NCBI GenBank assembly: GCA_902778205.1
Contig: CACYWX010000131.1
Location: 1-8,184 of the forward strand
DNA from: an uncultured Ruminococcus sp.
Lineage (GTDB): Bacteria > Bacillota > Clostridia > Oscillospirales > CAG-272
Length of the DNA: 8,184 nt
Direction: 5' to 3'
A program made the position numbers and the translations under genes. The notes under the pieces are model-generated. The model searched no databases, was not told the DNA's origin, and saw only the letters and a program-made list of their open reading frames with translations. Positions 1 to 6,996 of this stretch are shown in pieces (the stretch's first letter is position 1; every line of letters starts with the position of its first letter).

Positions 1-345
1 GAGGACGCGGATGTGTCCATGCCGGTGAGCTTTGCCGGAGTATACGCGGTGTTCTTCATCCTGACGCTTCTGACGCCCTCCTCCCTCTTTCCCCTGGCCC
101 GGGTGATGTTCCAGAGCGTGGTTCTGGTCATGGGACTGCCCTGCGCCGCGGTGGGAGTGCGCCGGATCGGGGAAAAGCTCTCCGACAGCCTCTTCTACAT
201 GACCCGGGAAAAGCTCTTCGTGGGGATGCTCCTGTTCGTGCTGTTCGCGGCGGTGGGCGCGTATCCCTTCCTGCTGGTCACCTCGGCGGTGGGAACCGTT
301 TCCGTGATCCGCCACTGGGCCGGAACAAGAAAAAGCGGCGACTGA
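1..345 (+). CDS. C-terminal part of a polytopic membrane protein, probable YybS/DUF2232 family (5' truncated by window)
   Basis: The frame is open from base 1 to the TGA at 343-345, so only the last 114 residues are visible and the start lies outside the window. The visible part is strongly hydrophobic, with about four likely membrane segments: around residues 10-27, 34-51, 72-88 and 88-102. A short basic cytoplasmic-looking tail (HWAGTRKSGD) follows. The loop between the second and third segments is charged (VRRIGEKLSDS). I see no catalytic motif. The call rests mainly on context: in many Firmicutes a DUF2232 membrane protein (YybS in Bacillus) lies directly upstream of gdpP and rplI, as here, with a 55-bp gap that suggests co-transcription. 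The molecular role of that family is not well established. The sequence alone would only support 'integral membrane protein'. Confidence 0.5.
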   Translation, partial: EDADVSMPVSFAGVYAVFFILTLLTPSSLFPLARVMFQSVVLVMGLPCAAVGVRRIGEKLSDSLFYMTREKLFVGMLLFVLFAAVGAYPFLLVTSAVGTVSVIRHWAGTRKSGD

Positions 346-400
346 AGCCGTGTTTCCCTGAAATCACGCCTCCGGGATCTCCGGACGAAAGGACGACGGT

Positions 401-2392
401 ATGCCGAAATCCAACAAACAGAACAACGACCTGCGCGGACTCCGGAAGGGTACCGCGGCGGGCATCGTGGCGGCGGGCGTTTTGTGTCTGGCGGTGCTGT
501 CCGTCGGCGTGGCCCGGTTCGGACTGGGCGCCCTGCGGTGGGGAGCCGTCTGTCTGGCCGCCTTCCTCCTGTCGGTGTTCCTCCTGTGGCTCCTCCTCGA
601 GCGGCACGGACGCCTCTCCGGGGACGAAAAGCTTGCTCCCGTCATGGGCAGAATCATGTTCGACGCCGTGGTGAAGATGCCGACGCCGGTGTTCATCTGC
701 GACTCCGACGAGCGGATCCTCTGGTACAACAACGCCACGGAAGCCCTGCACTCCTCCCGCAACAAGCTCTACGGAGAATCGGTGAAGGAGCTGTTCGGCG
801 TCACGCTGGAGGAGATCCGGCAGGGAGAGGCGACCCGGCTCTTCTGCGAGGGGCGGATCTTTCAGGCGTCCTACAGCCACATCCGGACGGAGGAGGCGGA
901 CTTCGCCCTGATCCTCACCTCCGAAATCACCGAGACCGAAGCCCTGCGGTCCGAAATGGCGGACAGGGAGCCGGCGGTCTGCTACATCCTCATCGACAAC
1001 CTGGCCGAGATGATGCAGTACGACAGCGAGCTCTACCGTCCCGCCGCAGCCCGGGTCGACGAGGTCCTCCGGACGTGGGCCGACCATTACAACGGCATTC
1101 TCAAGGAATACGAGCGGGACCGCTATCTCTTCCTGACGGAGGCCCGGGTGGTGGACGCCCTGGTGGCCTCGAAATTCGACATTCTGGACCGGGTCCGGGC
1201 GGTGAAGGTGGGAGAATCCAGCCTGCCGCTGACCGTGTCCATGGGCGTCTGCGCGGTGCCCGGGGACTTTGAGGACAAGGAGCGCGCCGCCCACGCCGCC
1301 CTGGAGCTGGCCCTTCAGCGGGGCGGAGACCAGGCGGTGGTGAAGCGCGGCGAGGGGACGGAATTCTACGGCGGCATCACCCGGTCCGTCCAGAAGCGCA
1401 CCAACGTTCAGGCCCGGGTGATCTCCAACGAGCTGATCGCCCTAATGCGCTCCGCCTCCAACGTAGTGGTCATGGGCCACCGGAGAGCGGACTTCGACGC
1501 CTACGGATCCGCTGTGGGCATCGCCCGGCTGGCCATGTACTGCGGCGCCCGGGTGAACATCGCGGTGGATCTGGCCAACCGGGACATCCTGGGCCAGCGG
1601 CGGATGCTGGAGGGAGAGGAGGACTTCATCGGCGTCACCGTCTCCCCCGAGGAGGCCCTGGACCGTCTGGAGATCGGCACCCTGGTGGTCATGACCGACG
1701 TGTCCAACATGGCCAACGTGGAGAGTCTGGAGCTGGCCCGGCGCGCGGAAAAGCTGGCGGTGATCGACCACCACCGGAAGACCGCCGAATTCGAGCGGGA
1801 GCCGGACGTGGAGTATATCGATCCCTCCTCCTCCTCCGCCTGCGAGCTCATCGCCGAAATGCTGGAGCAGGCCCTGCCCCGGGACGAGCTGTCCGCGGCG
1901 GAGGCGGGCGTCATGCTGGCCGGCATCACGCTGGACACCATGCAGTTCTCGAAGAACACCGGCACCCGGACCTTCTCCGCCGCCATGTATCTCCGCGAGC
2001 GCGGCGCGGATCCGGCGCTGGTGCGGAACCTCTTCAAAGAGAGCTTCGAGGAATACAGCGGAGAGGCTCAGTTCCGCCGGAACGCGGAGATTTACCGGGG
2101 CTGCTGCGCCATCGCCGTGGCAGAGGCCGGGGAAGGTGCCAGTCCCGTGGCGGCGGCCAAGGCGGCCAACAACCTCATCATGGTGGACGGCATGCGGGCG
2201 GCCTTTACCCTCATGGAGCTGGGCGACAGCGTGAAGATCTCCGCCCGGTCTGCGGGAGACCTGAACGTGCAGCTCATCATGGAGGAGCTGGGCGGCGGCG
2301 GAAGCTTCACCGGGGCGGCGGCGGTCCGGCAGGGCACCACGATCCCCGCGCTCATCGACGAGCTGAAGGCCGCCATCGACAAATACCTGTGA
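401..2392 (+). CDS. gdpP: Cyclic-di-AMP phosphodiesterase GdpP (membrane-anchored, PAS–degenerate GGDEF–DHH/DHHA1)
   Basis: This 663-residue protein has the full GdpP/YybT layout. Two N-terminal membrane helices lie at about 17-37 and 47-67, a PAS-like domain at about 85-175, a degenerate GGDEF domain at about 190-330 (ending LALQRGGDQ and FYGG), a DHH domain at about 345-515 and DHHA1 at about 560-663. Family members hydrolyse the second messenger c-di-AMP to pApA at the inner face of the membrane, which affects osmotic and cell-wall homeostasis. The expected metal ligands are present: H360, D364 and D366 in GHRRADFDAYGS, D433, the DHH triad at 456-458, and D512 in GITLDTMQF. Two motif positions depart from what I expect: the usual D-T-H segment reads D-V-S (433-435), and the DHHA1 GGGGH motif reads GGGGS (S635). 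The start ATG at 401 is preceded by AAAGGA at 388-393. The gene lies 55 bp upstream of rplI, a common Firmicute arrangement. Confidence 0.95.
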   Translation: MPKSNKQNNDLRGLRKGTAAGIVAAGVLCLAVLSVGVARFGLGALRWGAVCLAAFLLSVFLLWLLLERHGRLSGDEKLAPVMGRIMFDAVVKMPTPVFICDSDERILWYNNATEALHSSRNKLYGESVKELFGVTLEEIRQGEATRLFCEGRIFQASYSHIRTEEADFALILTSEITETEALRSEMADREPAVCYILIDNLAEMMQYDSELYRPAAARVDEVLRTWADHYNGILKEYERDRYLFLTEARVVDALVASKFDILDRVRAVKVGESSLPLTVSMGVCAVPGDFEDKERAAHAALELALQRGGDQAVVKRGEGTEFYGGITRSVQKRTNVQARVISNELIALMRSASNVVVMGHRRADFDAYGSAVGIARLAMYCGARVNIAVDLANRDILGQRRMLEGEEDFIGVTVSPEEALDRLEIGTLVVMTDVSNMANVESLELARRAEKLAVIDHHRKTAEFEREPDVEYIDPSSSSACELIAEMLEQALPRDELSAAEAGVMLAGITLDTMQFSKNTGTRTFSAAMYLRERGADPALVRNLFKESFEEYSGEAQFRRNAEIYRGCCAIAVAEAGEGASPVAAAKAANNLIMVDGMRAAFTLMELGDSVKISARSAGDLNVQLIMEELGGGGSFTGAAAVRQGTTIPALIDELKAAIDKYL

Positions 2393-2447
2393 CCGTCCGG
2401 AGCGGGCGGCATCGGAAGGGAAAATCAATCTACGGAGGTAATATACA

Positions 2448-2891
2448 ATGAAGGTTGTGCTTTTGCAGGACGTGAAGGGAAAGGGCAAGAAGGACGAGAT
2501 CGTCAACGTTTCCGACGGATACGCCCGGAACTACCTCTTCCCCCGGAATCTGGCGGCGGAAGCGGACGCCAAGATCCTGAACGACATCAGGAACAAGGAG
2601 GCCGCAAAGGCAAGACGCATCGAGCTGGAGAAGCAGGCAGCCCGGGAGACGGCGGAAAAGCTCCAGTCCCTGCTTGTGAAGATCACCATTCAGAGCGGCG
2701 CGGACGGCAAGCTCTACGGCTCCGTGGGCACCAAGGACATCGCCGAGGCCCTTCAGGCTCAGCACGGCATCGAGATCGACAAGCGCAAGATCGTGCTGGA
2801 CAGCGCCATCAAGGCCTACGGCACCTATACGGTGGACGTGAAGCTCTACCCCGAGATCGCCGGCAAGCTGAACGTTCTGGTCTGCGGCTGA
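2448..2891 (+). CDS. rplI: 50S ribosomal protein bL9
   Basis: The 147-residue product has the normal bL9 length and architecture. The N-terminal rRNA-binding domain opens with MKVVLLQDVKGKGKKDEIV and carries the hallmark VSDGYARNYLFP at about 21-32. A long charged helix (about 40-75) connects it to the C-terminal domain, which has the typical GKLYGSVGTKDIAEAL segment at about 87-102. bL9 binds 23S rRNA near the L1 stalk and helps reading-frame fidelity. The start is set by a strong Shine-Dalgarno GGAGGT at 2434-2439, 8 nt before ATG, much stronger than those of its neighbours, as fits a highly expressed ribosomal protein. In many Firmicutes the next gene is the replicative helicase; here it is a glycoside hydrolase, so the usual cluster is broken on this side. 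Confidence 0.98.
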   Translation: MKVVLLQDVKGKGKKDEIVNVSDGYARNYLFPRNLAAEADAKILNDIRNKEAAKARRIELEKQAARETAEKLQSLLVKITIQSGADGKLYGSVGTKDIAEALQAQHGIEIDKRKIVLDSAIKAYGTYTVDVKLYPEIAGKLNVLVCG

Positions 2892-2921
2892 GCAAACCCG
2901 GTCTGCGGGTAAGCATACCGG

Positions 2922-2955
2922 GGCGCGGCTGAACGGACCGGTCCTGTTCCGCGCC
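2922..2955 (+). terminator. Strong hairpin between rplI and the GH2 gene; atypical terminator or mRNA-stability element
   Basis: GGCGCGG (2922-2928) is the exact reverse complement of CCGCGCC (2949-2955). Between them AAC and GTT can also pair around the perfect palindrome GGACCGGTCC (2935-2944), giving one long GC-rich hairpin. A smaller stem (ACCCG/CGGGT, 2896-2900 and 2906-2910) precedes it, 4 nt after the rplI stop. No T-run follows, so this is not a canonical intrinsic terminator. It could slow or end transcription of the ribosomal-protein message, or protect its 3' end. The pairing is certain; the role is inferred. Confidence 0.45.
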
Positions 2956-2989
2956 GATTCACCATCCTGTCATCCCAAGGGAGGTCACC

Positions 2990-5155
2990 ATGCGCTTCGA
3001 TCCCGTCTTTACCGGCTCCTCTCCGGAGCTGGACTGCCCGCCGTTTCCCGCCTCCGTCCCCGGAAACATCCAGGCCGATTTTATAAAGGCCCATCCGGAG
3101 TTCATCCGCGACATCAACTACGGCATGGAACACCGGAGGATGACGGAGCTGGAGCCCCTCACCTGGATCTATAAAACCACGCTGGACTATACCCTTTCCC
3201 CCGGAGAGAAGCTCTGGTTCGTCACGGAGGGGATCGACTACGTCTGGTTCCTTCTCCTGGACGGGGAGGAGTTCTACGCCCACGAAGGCATGTTCTCCCG
3301 GGTGGAGCTCTGCCTCACGGACCTGCTGGGAGAACGGCTCCGGCCCGGCGCGGAATTCGCCGTGAAGATCCATCCCCACCCCATGCGGGAAGGCGCACCC
3401 TTCGGACGGGCTCAGGCGGATATGTGCGTCAAGCCCCCCGTCTCCTACGGCTGGGACTGGCATCCCCGGGCCATCCCCTCGGGTATCTGGGACGACACGT
3501 ATTTCGAGACCCGCGGTCCCGGCCATATCGACCGGGCGGAGGTCCGCTACATCCTGTCCCCGGATCTGACGCGGGCGGACGTGTTCGTTGACGCCGACAC
3601 CCATGCGGAAGCCCTCTTCCGGATGTACGCCCCCGACGGGAGCTTGATTTACGAAAAGGCCGCGGCGCCCGGCGCGCTCTCCCTGACCTGCACCGTCCGG
3701 GACCCCGTCCTCTGGCAGTGCCGGGGCATGGGAGAGCCCGCCCTCTATACCTGGGAGGTCCGGACGGCGGACGACGTGAAGACCGGGACCGTGGGCTTCC
3801 GCCGGGTGAGGCTGGTCATGAATGCGGGGGCATGGCGGGAGCCCGTGGAGTTCCCGAAGACCCGCAGCGTCCCCCCGGCCCAGATCGAGCTCAACGGCCG
3901 CCGGATCTTCGCCAAGGGCTCCAACTATGTGAATCAGGAGATCTTCACGGGGACCCTGACCCGGGAGCGGTACGAGGAGGCCGTCCGGGACGCCGCCGCC
4001 TGCAACATGAACATCTTCCGCTGCTGGGGCGGCTCCGGGATCCAGAAGGAGGACTTCTACGACCTCTGCGACCGGTACGGGATCATGGTCTGGGCGGAGT
4101 TCCCCCTGGCCTGCAACGAGTACCGGAACGATTCCCGCTACCTGGCCGTGCTCCGGCAGGAAGCGGAAGCCATTGTGAAAAAGCTCCGGTGGCACCCGTG
4201 CGTAGTCCTCTTCTGCGGCGGCAACGAGCTTTTCAACAGCTGGTCCCGCATGACGGATCAGCATCTGGCCCTGCGGCTTCTGAACGCCGTGACCCTGGAG
4301 CAGGCGCCGGAGATCCCCTTCATCCCCACCTCCCCGCTGTTCGGCATGAAACACGGGGGCTACACCTTCTTAGACCGGATGACGGGCCTCGACCCCTACG
4401 CCCTGTTCGGATCGACAAGGGCCACCGCCTACACCGAATTCGGCATGCCCGGCATCCCCTCGGCGGACTATCTCCGCTCCGTGATCCCGCCGGAGGAGCT
4501 CTTTCCGCCGAAGCCCGGGGAAGACAGCTCCTGGCAGGCCCACCACGCCTTCGACGCATGGGGACCGGACGCCTGGCTCTGCCTCCCCACCCTGGAGCGG
4601 TTCGGGGACGTCTCCTCCCTCGAGGCCATGGCGGAGACCTCGGCCTGGCTCCAGCGGACCGGATACAAGGCGGTGTTCGAGGCGGCCCGGCGGCAGAAGC
4701 CCTACTGCTCCATGGCGGTGAACTGGTGCTGGTGCGAGCCCTGGAAATGCGCCGTCAACAACTCTCTGATCGCCTGGCCCCACGTCAGAAAGAGCGCTTT
4801 CAATGCGGTCCGGGACTCCCTCCGGGACGTGCTGGGCGCCGCTGCGATCCCGAAATTCATGTGGGCCCCGGGTGAGGAGATGACCCTCGAGCCGTGGCTT
4901 CTGAACGATTCTCCCGACCCGCAGACCGGCCGCGTCACCCTCACCGTCACGGTGAACGGGGAAACCCATGTCATCGGCTCCGCTGAGCTTTCCGCGGATC
5001 CTCTCTCCAACGCCCGCGGCGAGCCCGTGACCTTTGCTCTGCCCGACGGCGTCCCGTCCAAAACCCGCTTTACCGTCACCGCCGTCCTCGAACAGCCGGA
5101 TGGGCGTATGACAGAAAACGTCTACGAGCTGGTGATCGAGGCAAAAGAGAATTGA
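2990..5155 (+). CDS. Glycoside hydrolase family 2 enzyme, beta-mannosidase type, cytoplasmic
   Basis: The 721-residue protein has no signal peptide or membrane segment, so it probably acts on imported oligosaccharides. The N-terminal sugar-binding-like domain (about 15-180) carries VPGNIQADF, HEGMF and YGWDWHPRAIPSGIWD, all typical of GH2 mannosidases. An Ig-like domain (about 181-280) precedes the TIM barrel (about 295-615). The barrel contains KGSNYVNQEIF, NMNIFRCWGG (339-348) and FYDLCDRYGIMVWAEF (356-371). The likely acid/base is E413 in CGGNEL and the likely nucleophile is E483 in TEFG, placed as in retaining GH2 enzymes. A C-terminal Ig-like domain ends the protein. It is shorter than the roughly 820-900 residues common for beta-mannosidases, so the exact beta-glycoside cleaved is uncertain. 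ATG at 2990 follows GGGAGGT (2979-2985) with a short 4-nt gap. The stop lies 9 bp upstream of rnz, suggesting a shared transcript. Confidence 0.85.
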   Translation: MRFDPVFTGSSPELDCPPFPASVPGNIQADFIKAHPEFIRDINYGMEHRRMTELEPLTWIYKTTLDYTLSPGEKLWFVTEGIDYVWFLLLDGEEFYAHEGMFSRVELCLTDLLGERLRPGAEFAVKIHPHPMREGAPFGRAQADMCVKPPVSYGWDWHPRAIPSGIWDDTYFETRGPGHIDRAEVRYILSPDLTRADVFVDADTHAEALFRMYAPDGSLIYEKAAAPGALSLTCTVRDPVLWQCRGMGEPALYTWEVRTADDVKTGTVGFRRVRLVMNAGAWREPVEFPKTRSVPPAQIELNGRRIFAKGSNYVNQEIFTGTLTRERYEEAVRDAAACNMNIFRCWGGSGIQKEDFYDLCDRYGIMVWAEFPLACNEYRNDSRYLAVLRQEAEAIVKKLRWHPCVVLFCGGNELFNSWSRMTDQHLALRLLNAVTLEQAPEIPFIPTSPLFGMKHGGYTFLDRMTGLDPYALFGSTRATAYTEFGMPGIPSADYLRSVIPPEELFPPKPGEDSSWQAHHAFDAWGPDAWLCLPTLERFGDVSSLEAMAETSAWLQRTGYKAVFEAARRQKPYCSMAVNWCWCEPWKCAVNNSLIAWPHVRKSAFNAVRDSLRDVLGAAAIPKFMWAPGEEMTLEPWLLNDSPDPQTGRVTLTVTVNGETHVIGSAELSADPLSNARGEPVTFALPDGVPSKTRFTVTAVLEQPDGRMTENVYELVIEAKEN

Positions 5156-5164
5156 TGTCCCGCT

Positions 5165-6061
5165 ATGCTTGATATTTGTCTTCCCGGCACCGGAGGGACC
5201 GTCCCCCGGCTCGACCGCTTTCTCAGCTGCTGCTACATGCGGCACGAGGGACGCGGTCTGCTCATCGACTGCGGGGAGGGGACCCAGCTGGCCGTAAAAA
5301 AAGCCGGCTTCTCCCTGGGCCGCATCGATCTGATCCTGCTGACCCATTTTCACGCCGACCACTGCAGCGGCCTCCCGGGGCTCCTTCTGTCCATGGGAAA
5401 CGAGGGCCGGACCGACCCCCTCCTGATCTGCGGCCCCCGCGGCGTGGACGGCATCGTCAAAGCCCTCACCGTCATCGCCCCGGAGCTGCCCTTCCGGATC
5501 CGGACCCGGACCCTCTCCGACTTCGACACGGAGGATGTGGCGGGCTTTTCCGTCACCGCCTTCGAGCTGAAGCACTCCTGCCCCTGCCTGGGCTACGACG
5601 TGCGGATCCGGCGGGGAGGCAAATTCGACGTGGAAAAGGCGAAGGCCCGTGGGGTTCCCCAGCGGCTCTGGTCCAAGCTCCAGAAGGGGGAGTCCCTGGA
5701 GGGCTTCTCACCGGAGGACGTGCTGGGCGAGACCCGCCGCGGGATCCACGTGACCTACGCCACTGACACCCGCCCCGTGGAGATCATCTCCCTCATGGCC
5801 GCCGACGCGGATCTTCTGGTCTGCGAAGGGATGTTCGAGCGGGAAAAGCGGGCCCGCGCCGCGGAATCCTCCCACATGACCATGGAGGAGGCGGCGAGGC
5901 TCGCGAAGGACGCGGGATGCCGCCGTCTGTGGCTCACCCATTACAGTCCCGCCCTGCCGGATCCCTCCGTCTGCTTCGGCGAGGCGGAGTCCATATTCCC
6001 GGCGGCGCGGCTCGGCACGGACGGCCTGACCGAAACCATCCGCTTCGACGACGAGCCCTGA
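5165..6061 (+). CDS. rnz: Ribonuclease Z (tRNA 3'-end endonuclease, metallo-beta-lactamase fold)
   Basis: At 298 residues this matches full-length bacterial RNase Z. It cuts the 3' trailer from tRNA precursors using two zinc ions. The zinc ligands are all visible: HFHADH at 61-66 (H61, H63, D65, H66), H137 in LKHSCPCLGY, D201 in YATDTRP, and H259 in LTHYSPAL. H237 in SSHMT matches the family's catalytic-region histidine. The tRNA-binding flexible arm is present around 150-180 (GGKFDVEKAKARGVP to LQKGESLEG), which separates this protein from other MBL-fold hydrolases. The segment DCGEGTQLAVKKAG (35-48) is also diagnostic. ATG at 5165 has only a weak purine-rich site (AAAGAGA, about 5145-5151) and follows the GH2 stop by 9 bp, so translational coupling is likely. 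An ATG at 5155 overlaps that stop but reads only five codons. Confidence 0.95.
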   Translation: MLDICLPGTGGTVPRLDRFLSCCYMRHEGRGLLIDCGEGTQLAVKKAGFSLGRIDLILLTHFHADHCSGLPGLLLSMGNEGRTDPLLICGPRGVDGIVKALTVIAPELPFRIRTRTLSDFDTEDVAGFSVTAFELKHSCPCLGYDVRIRRGGKFDVEKAKARGVPQRLWSKLQKGESLEGFSPEDVLGETRRGIHVTYATDTRPVEIISLMAADADLLVCEGMFEREKRARAAESSHMTMEEAARLAKDAGCRRLWLTHYSPALPDPSVCFGEAESIFPAARLGTDGLTETIRFDDEP

Positions 6062-6070
6062 CTTCCCGAA

Positions 6071-6100
6071 CGGACAATCTGAGAAGGGACAATCTGATAA
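6071..6100 (+). repeat. Two tandem 15-bp units between rnz and the RadC-like gene
   Basis: Units at 6071-6085 and 6086-6100 match at 13 of 15 positions and share the core GGACAATCTGA (6072-6082 and 6087-6097). They fill most of the 55-bp gap between the two genes. The GAGAAGGGA across the unit junction is too far (27 nt) from the 6117 ATG to be its ribosome site. GGACAA at 6072 and TGATAA at 6095 are 17 nt apart, a promoter-like spacing, but the match to consensus is poor. This is likely a local duplication; no function can be assigned. Confidence 0.6.
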
Positions 6101-6116
6101 AGAATGTAGATCCGCC

Positions 6117-6785
6117 ATGCCGTCTGATCCGAAATCCAAAAAACGCGCAGGGAAGGCCGTCCGCTGTCATGCCGGACACCGCCTCCGCCTGCGCCGAAAA
6201 GCTCTGCATGGCTTGGACCGGTTCGAGATCCACGAGGCCGCAGAGCTTTTGCTGTTTGAATCCATCCCGCGCCGCAACACCAACGAGACCGCCCACGCCC
6301 TGACGGACCGGTTCGGCTCCCTGACGGCCCTGTTGAAGGCGTCCCCGGAGGAATTGGTCCGGGTGCCCGGCATCGGTCCCGTGACCGCCGGACGGATCGC
6401 CTCCGTTCTGCCCGACACGGCCCGCCGGATGACGGACGCCCTGCGGGAGGAGGAGCCCCTCGGCCGGTGGTCGCTTCTGGCCGCGGCGGACCTACGCCTG
6501 AACGTCATGGAGGAGTGCGGTGCGGTGCTTCTGCTGAACCGGGCGCTCCGGCTGACGGACTGGCTCCCGGCAAGGGATCCCTGCGCGCTTTTGCGGCTGT
6601 ACGGGCAGGCGGAGGAGCGGACGTCGGCCGGAGAAGGCGAATCGGCTCCCGCGTTCCGGATCGTGCTGATCCGCAGGGATGCCGCGGACCGCCTGACCGC
6701 CCTCGCTCCGACCCTGCGGGACTGCTTCCCCGGCGCGCGCCGGATCCTCGTCCTCACCCCCGACCGGAGGATGGAGGAGGTATGA
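6117..6785 (+). CDS. RadC-like protein with N-terminal RadC/HhH region and degenerate C-terminal domain lacking the JAMM motif
   Basis: The 222-residue product opens like RadC (UPF0758): CHAGHRLRLRRKAL (17-30), GLDRFEIHEAAELLLFESIPRR (32-53), DRFGSLTALL (64-73), and a helix-hairpin-helix VPGIGPVTAGRIAS (83-96) suggesting nucleic-acid contact. RadC proteins normally end in an MPN/JAB domain with an HxHPxG...S..D metal site. Here the C-terminal half (about 115-222) keeps plausible beta strands (GAVLLLNRALRLTDW, FRIVLIRRD, RRILVLTPD) but has no such motif, and a Gly/Ser/Glu-rich loop sits at 165-178. Other frames do not contain the motif, so this is not a simple frameshift. Metal-dependent catalysis is therefore unlikely. 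The ATG at 6117 has no good ribosome site, but no other in-frame start exists upstream, and the RadC-conserved part begins soon after. The function of even canonical RadC is unsettled, so none is assigned. Confidence 0.8.
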   Translation: MPSDPKSKKRAGKAVRCHAGHRLRLRRKALHGLDRFEIHEAAELLLFESIPRRNTNETAHALTDRFGSLTALLKASPEELVRVPGIGPVTAGRIASVLPDTARRMTDALREEEPLGRWSLLAAADLRLNVMEECGAVLLLNRALRLTDWLPARDPCALLRLYGQAEERTSAGEGESAPAFRIVLIRRDAADRLTALAPTLRDCFPGARRILVLTPDRRMEEV

Positions 6786-6789
6786 GGGT

Positions 6790-6961
6790 ATCGTGTGTTC
6801 ACACGATGAGGAAGGAAACGCTTCGCGTTTCCGAATTATGCCCTTGCGCAGGGCGGACGTCGGGAGGGACACCAGCTCTGGCCGCAGGTGCCCCTCCCGA
6901 GGGTCCCCCTTGGCCGGAGAGCATAACCTGTCCTCACGGTCCTATATCCAAGCATGATCGT
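6790..6961 (+). repeat. Multi-hairpin repeat, copy A (downstream of the RadC-like gene, plus orientation)
   Basis: This begins 4 nt after the RadC-like stop codon (TGA 6783-6785). The four hairpins in order are: H1 ATCGTGTGTTCACACGAT (6790-6807, 8-bp arms); H2 GGAAACGCTTCGCGTTTCC (6814-6832, 8-bp arms); H3 GCCCTTGCGCAGGGC (6840-6854); and H4, TCGGGAGGG (6860-6868) with CCCTCCCGA (6892-6900), extended inward by CACC/GGTG. An alternative stem H5 (6897-6903 with 6907-6913) would compete with H4. Copy B at 7251-7426, inverted, has the same elements in the same order. Similarity weakens after about 6914 but resumes at 6937-6961 (19 of 25 matches to copy B). No T-run follows the hairpins, so this is not a standard intrinsic terminator. 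Confidence 0.9.
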
Positions 6962-6996
6962 ATATCTCACACTTCGCGCGGTCTCTGTTCATACAG

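Noticed and set aside
278..1294. A long minus-strand ORF opposite gdpP
   Set aside because: It is rich in His, Gly, Arg and Val and has no domain. The plus-strand GdpP is unambiguous, so this is an antisense shadow. The same applies to long minus-strand frames at 1442-2506, 2846-4354 and 4370-5575.
6117..6785. A frameshifted but otherwise normal RadC
   Set aside because: The other two plus frames across the C-terminal half contain no HxHP-type motif, and the annotated frame keeps strand-like hydrophobic segments to its end, so the motif is truly absent.
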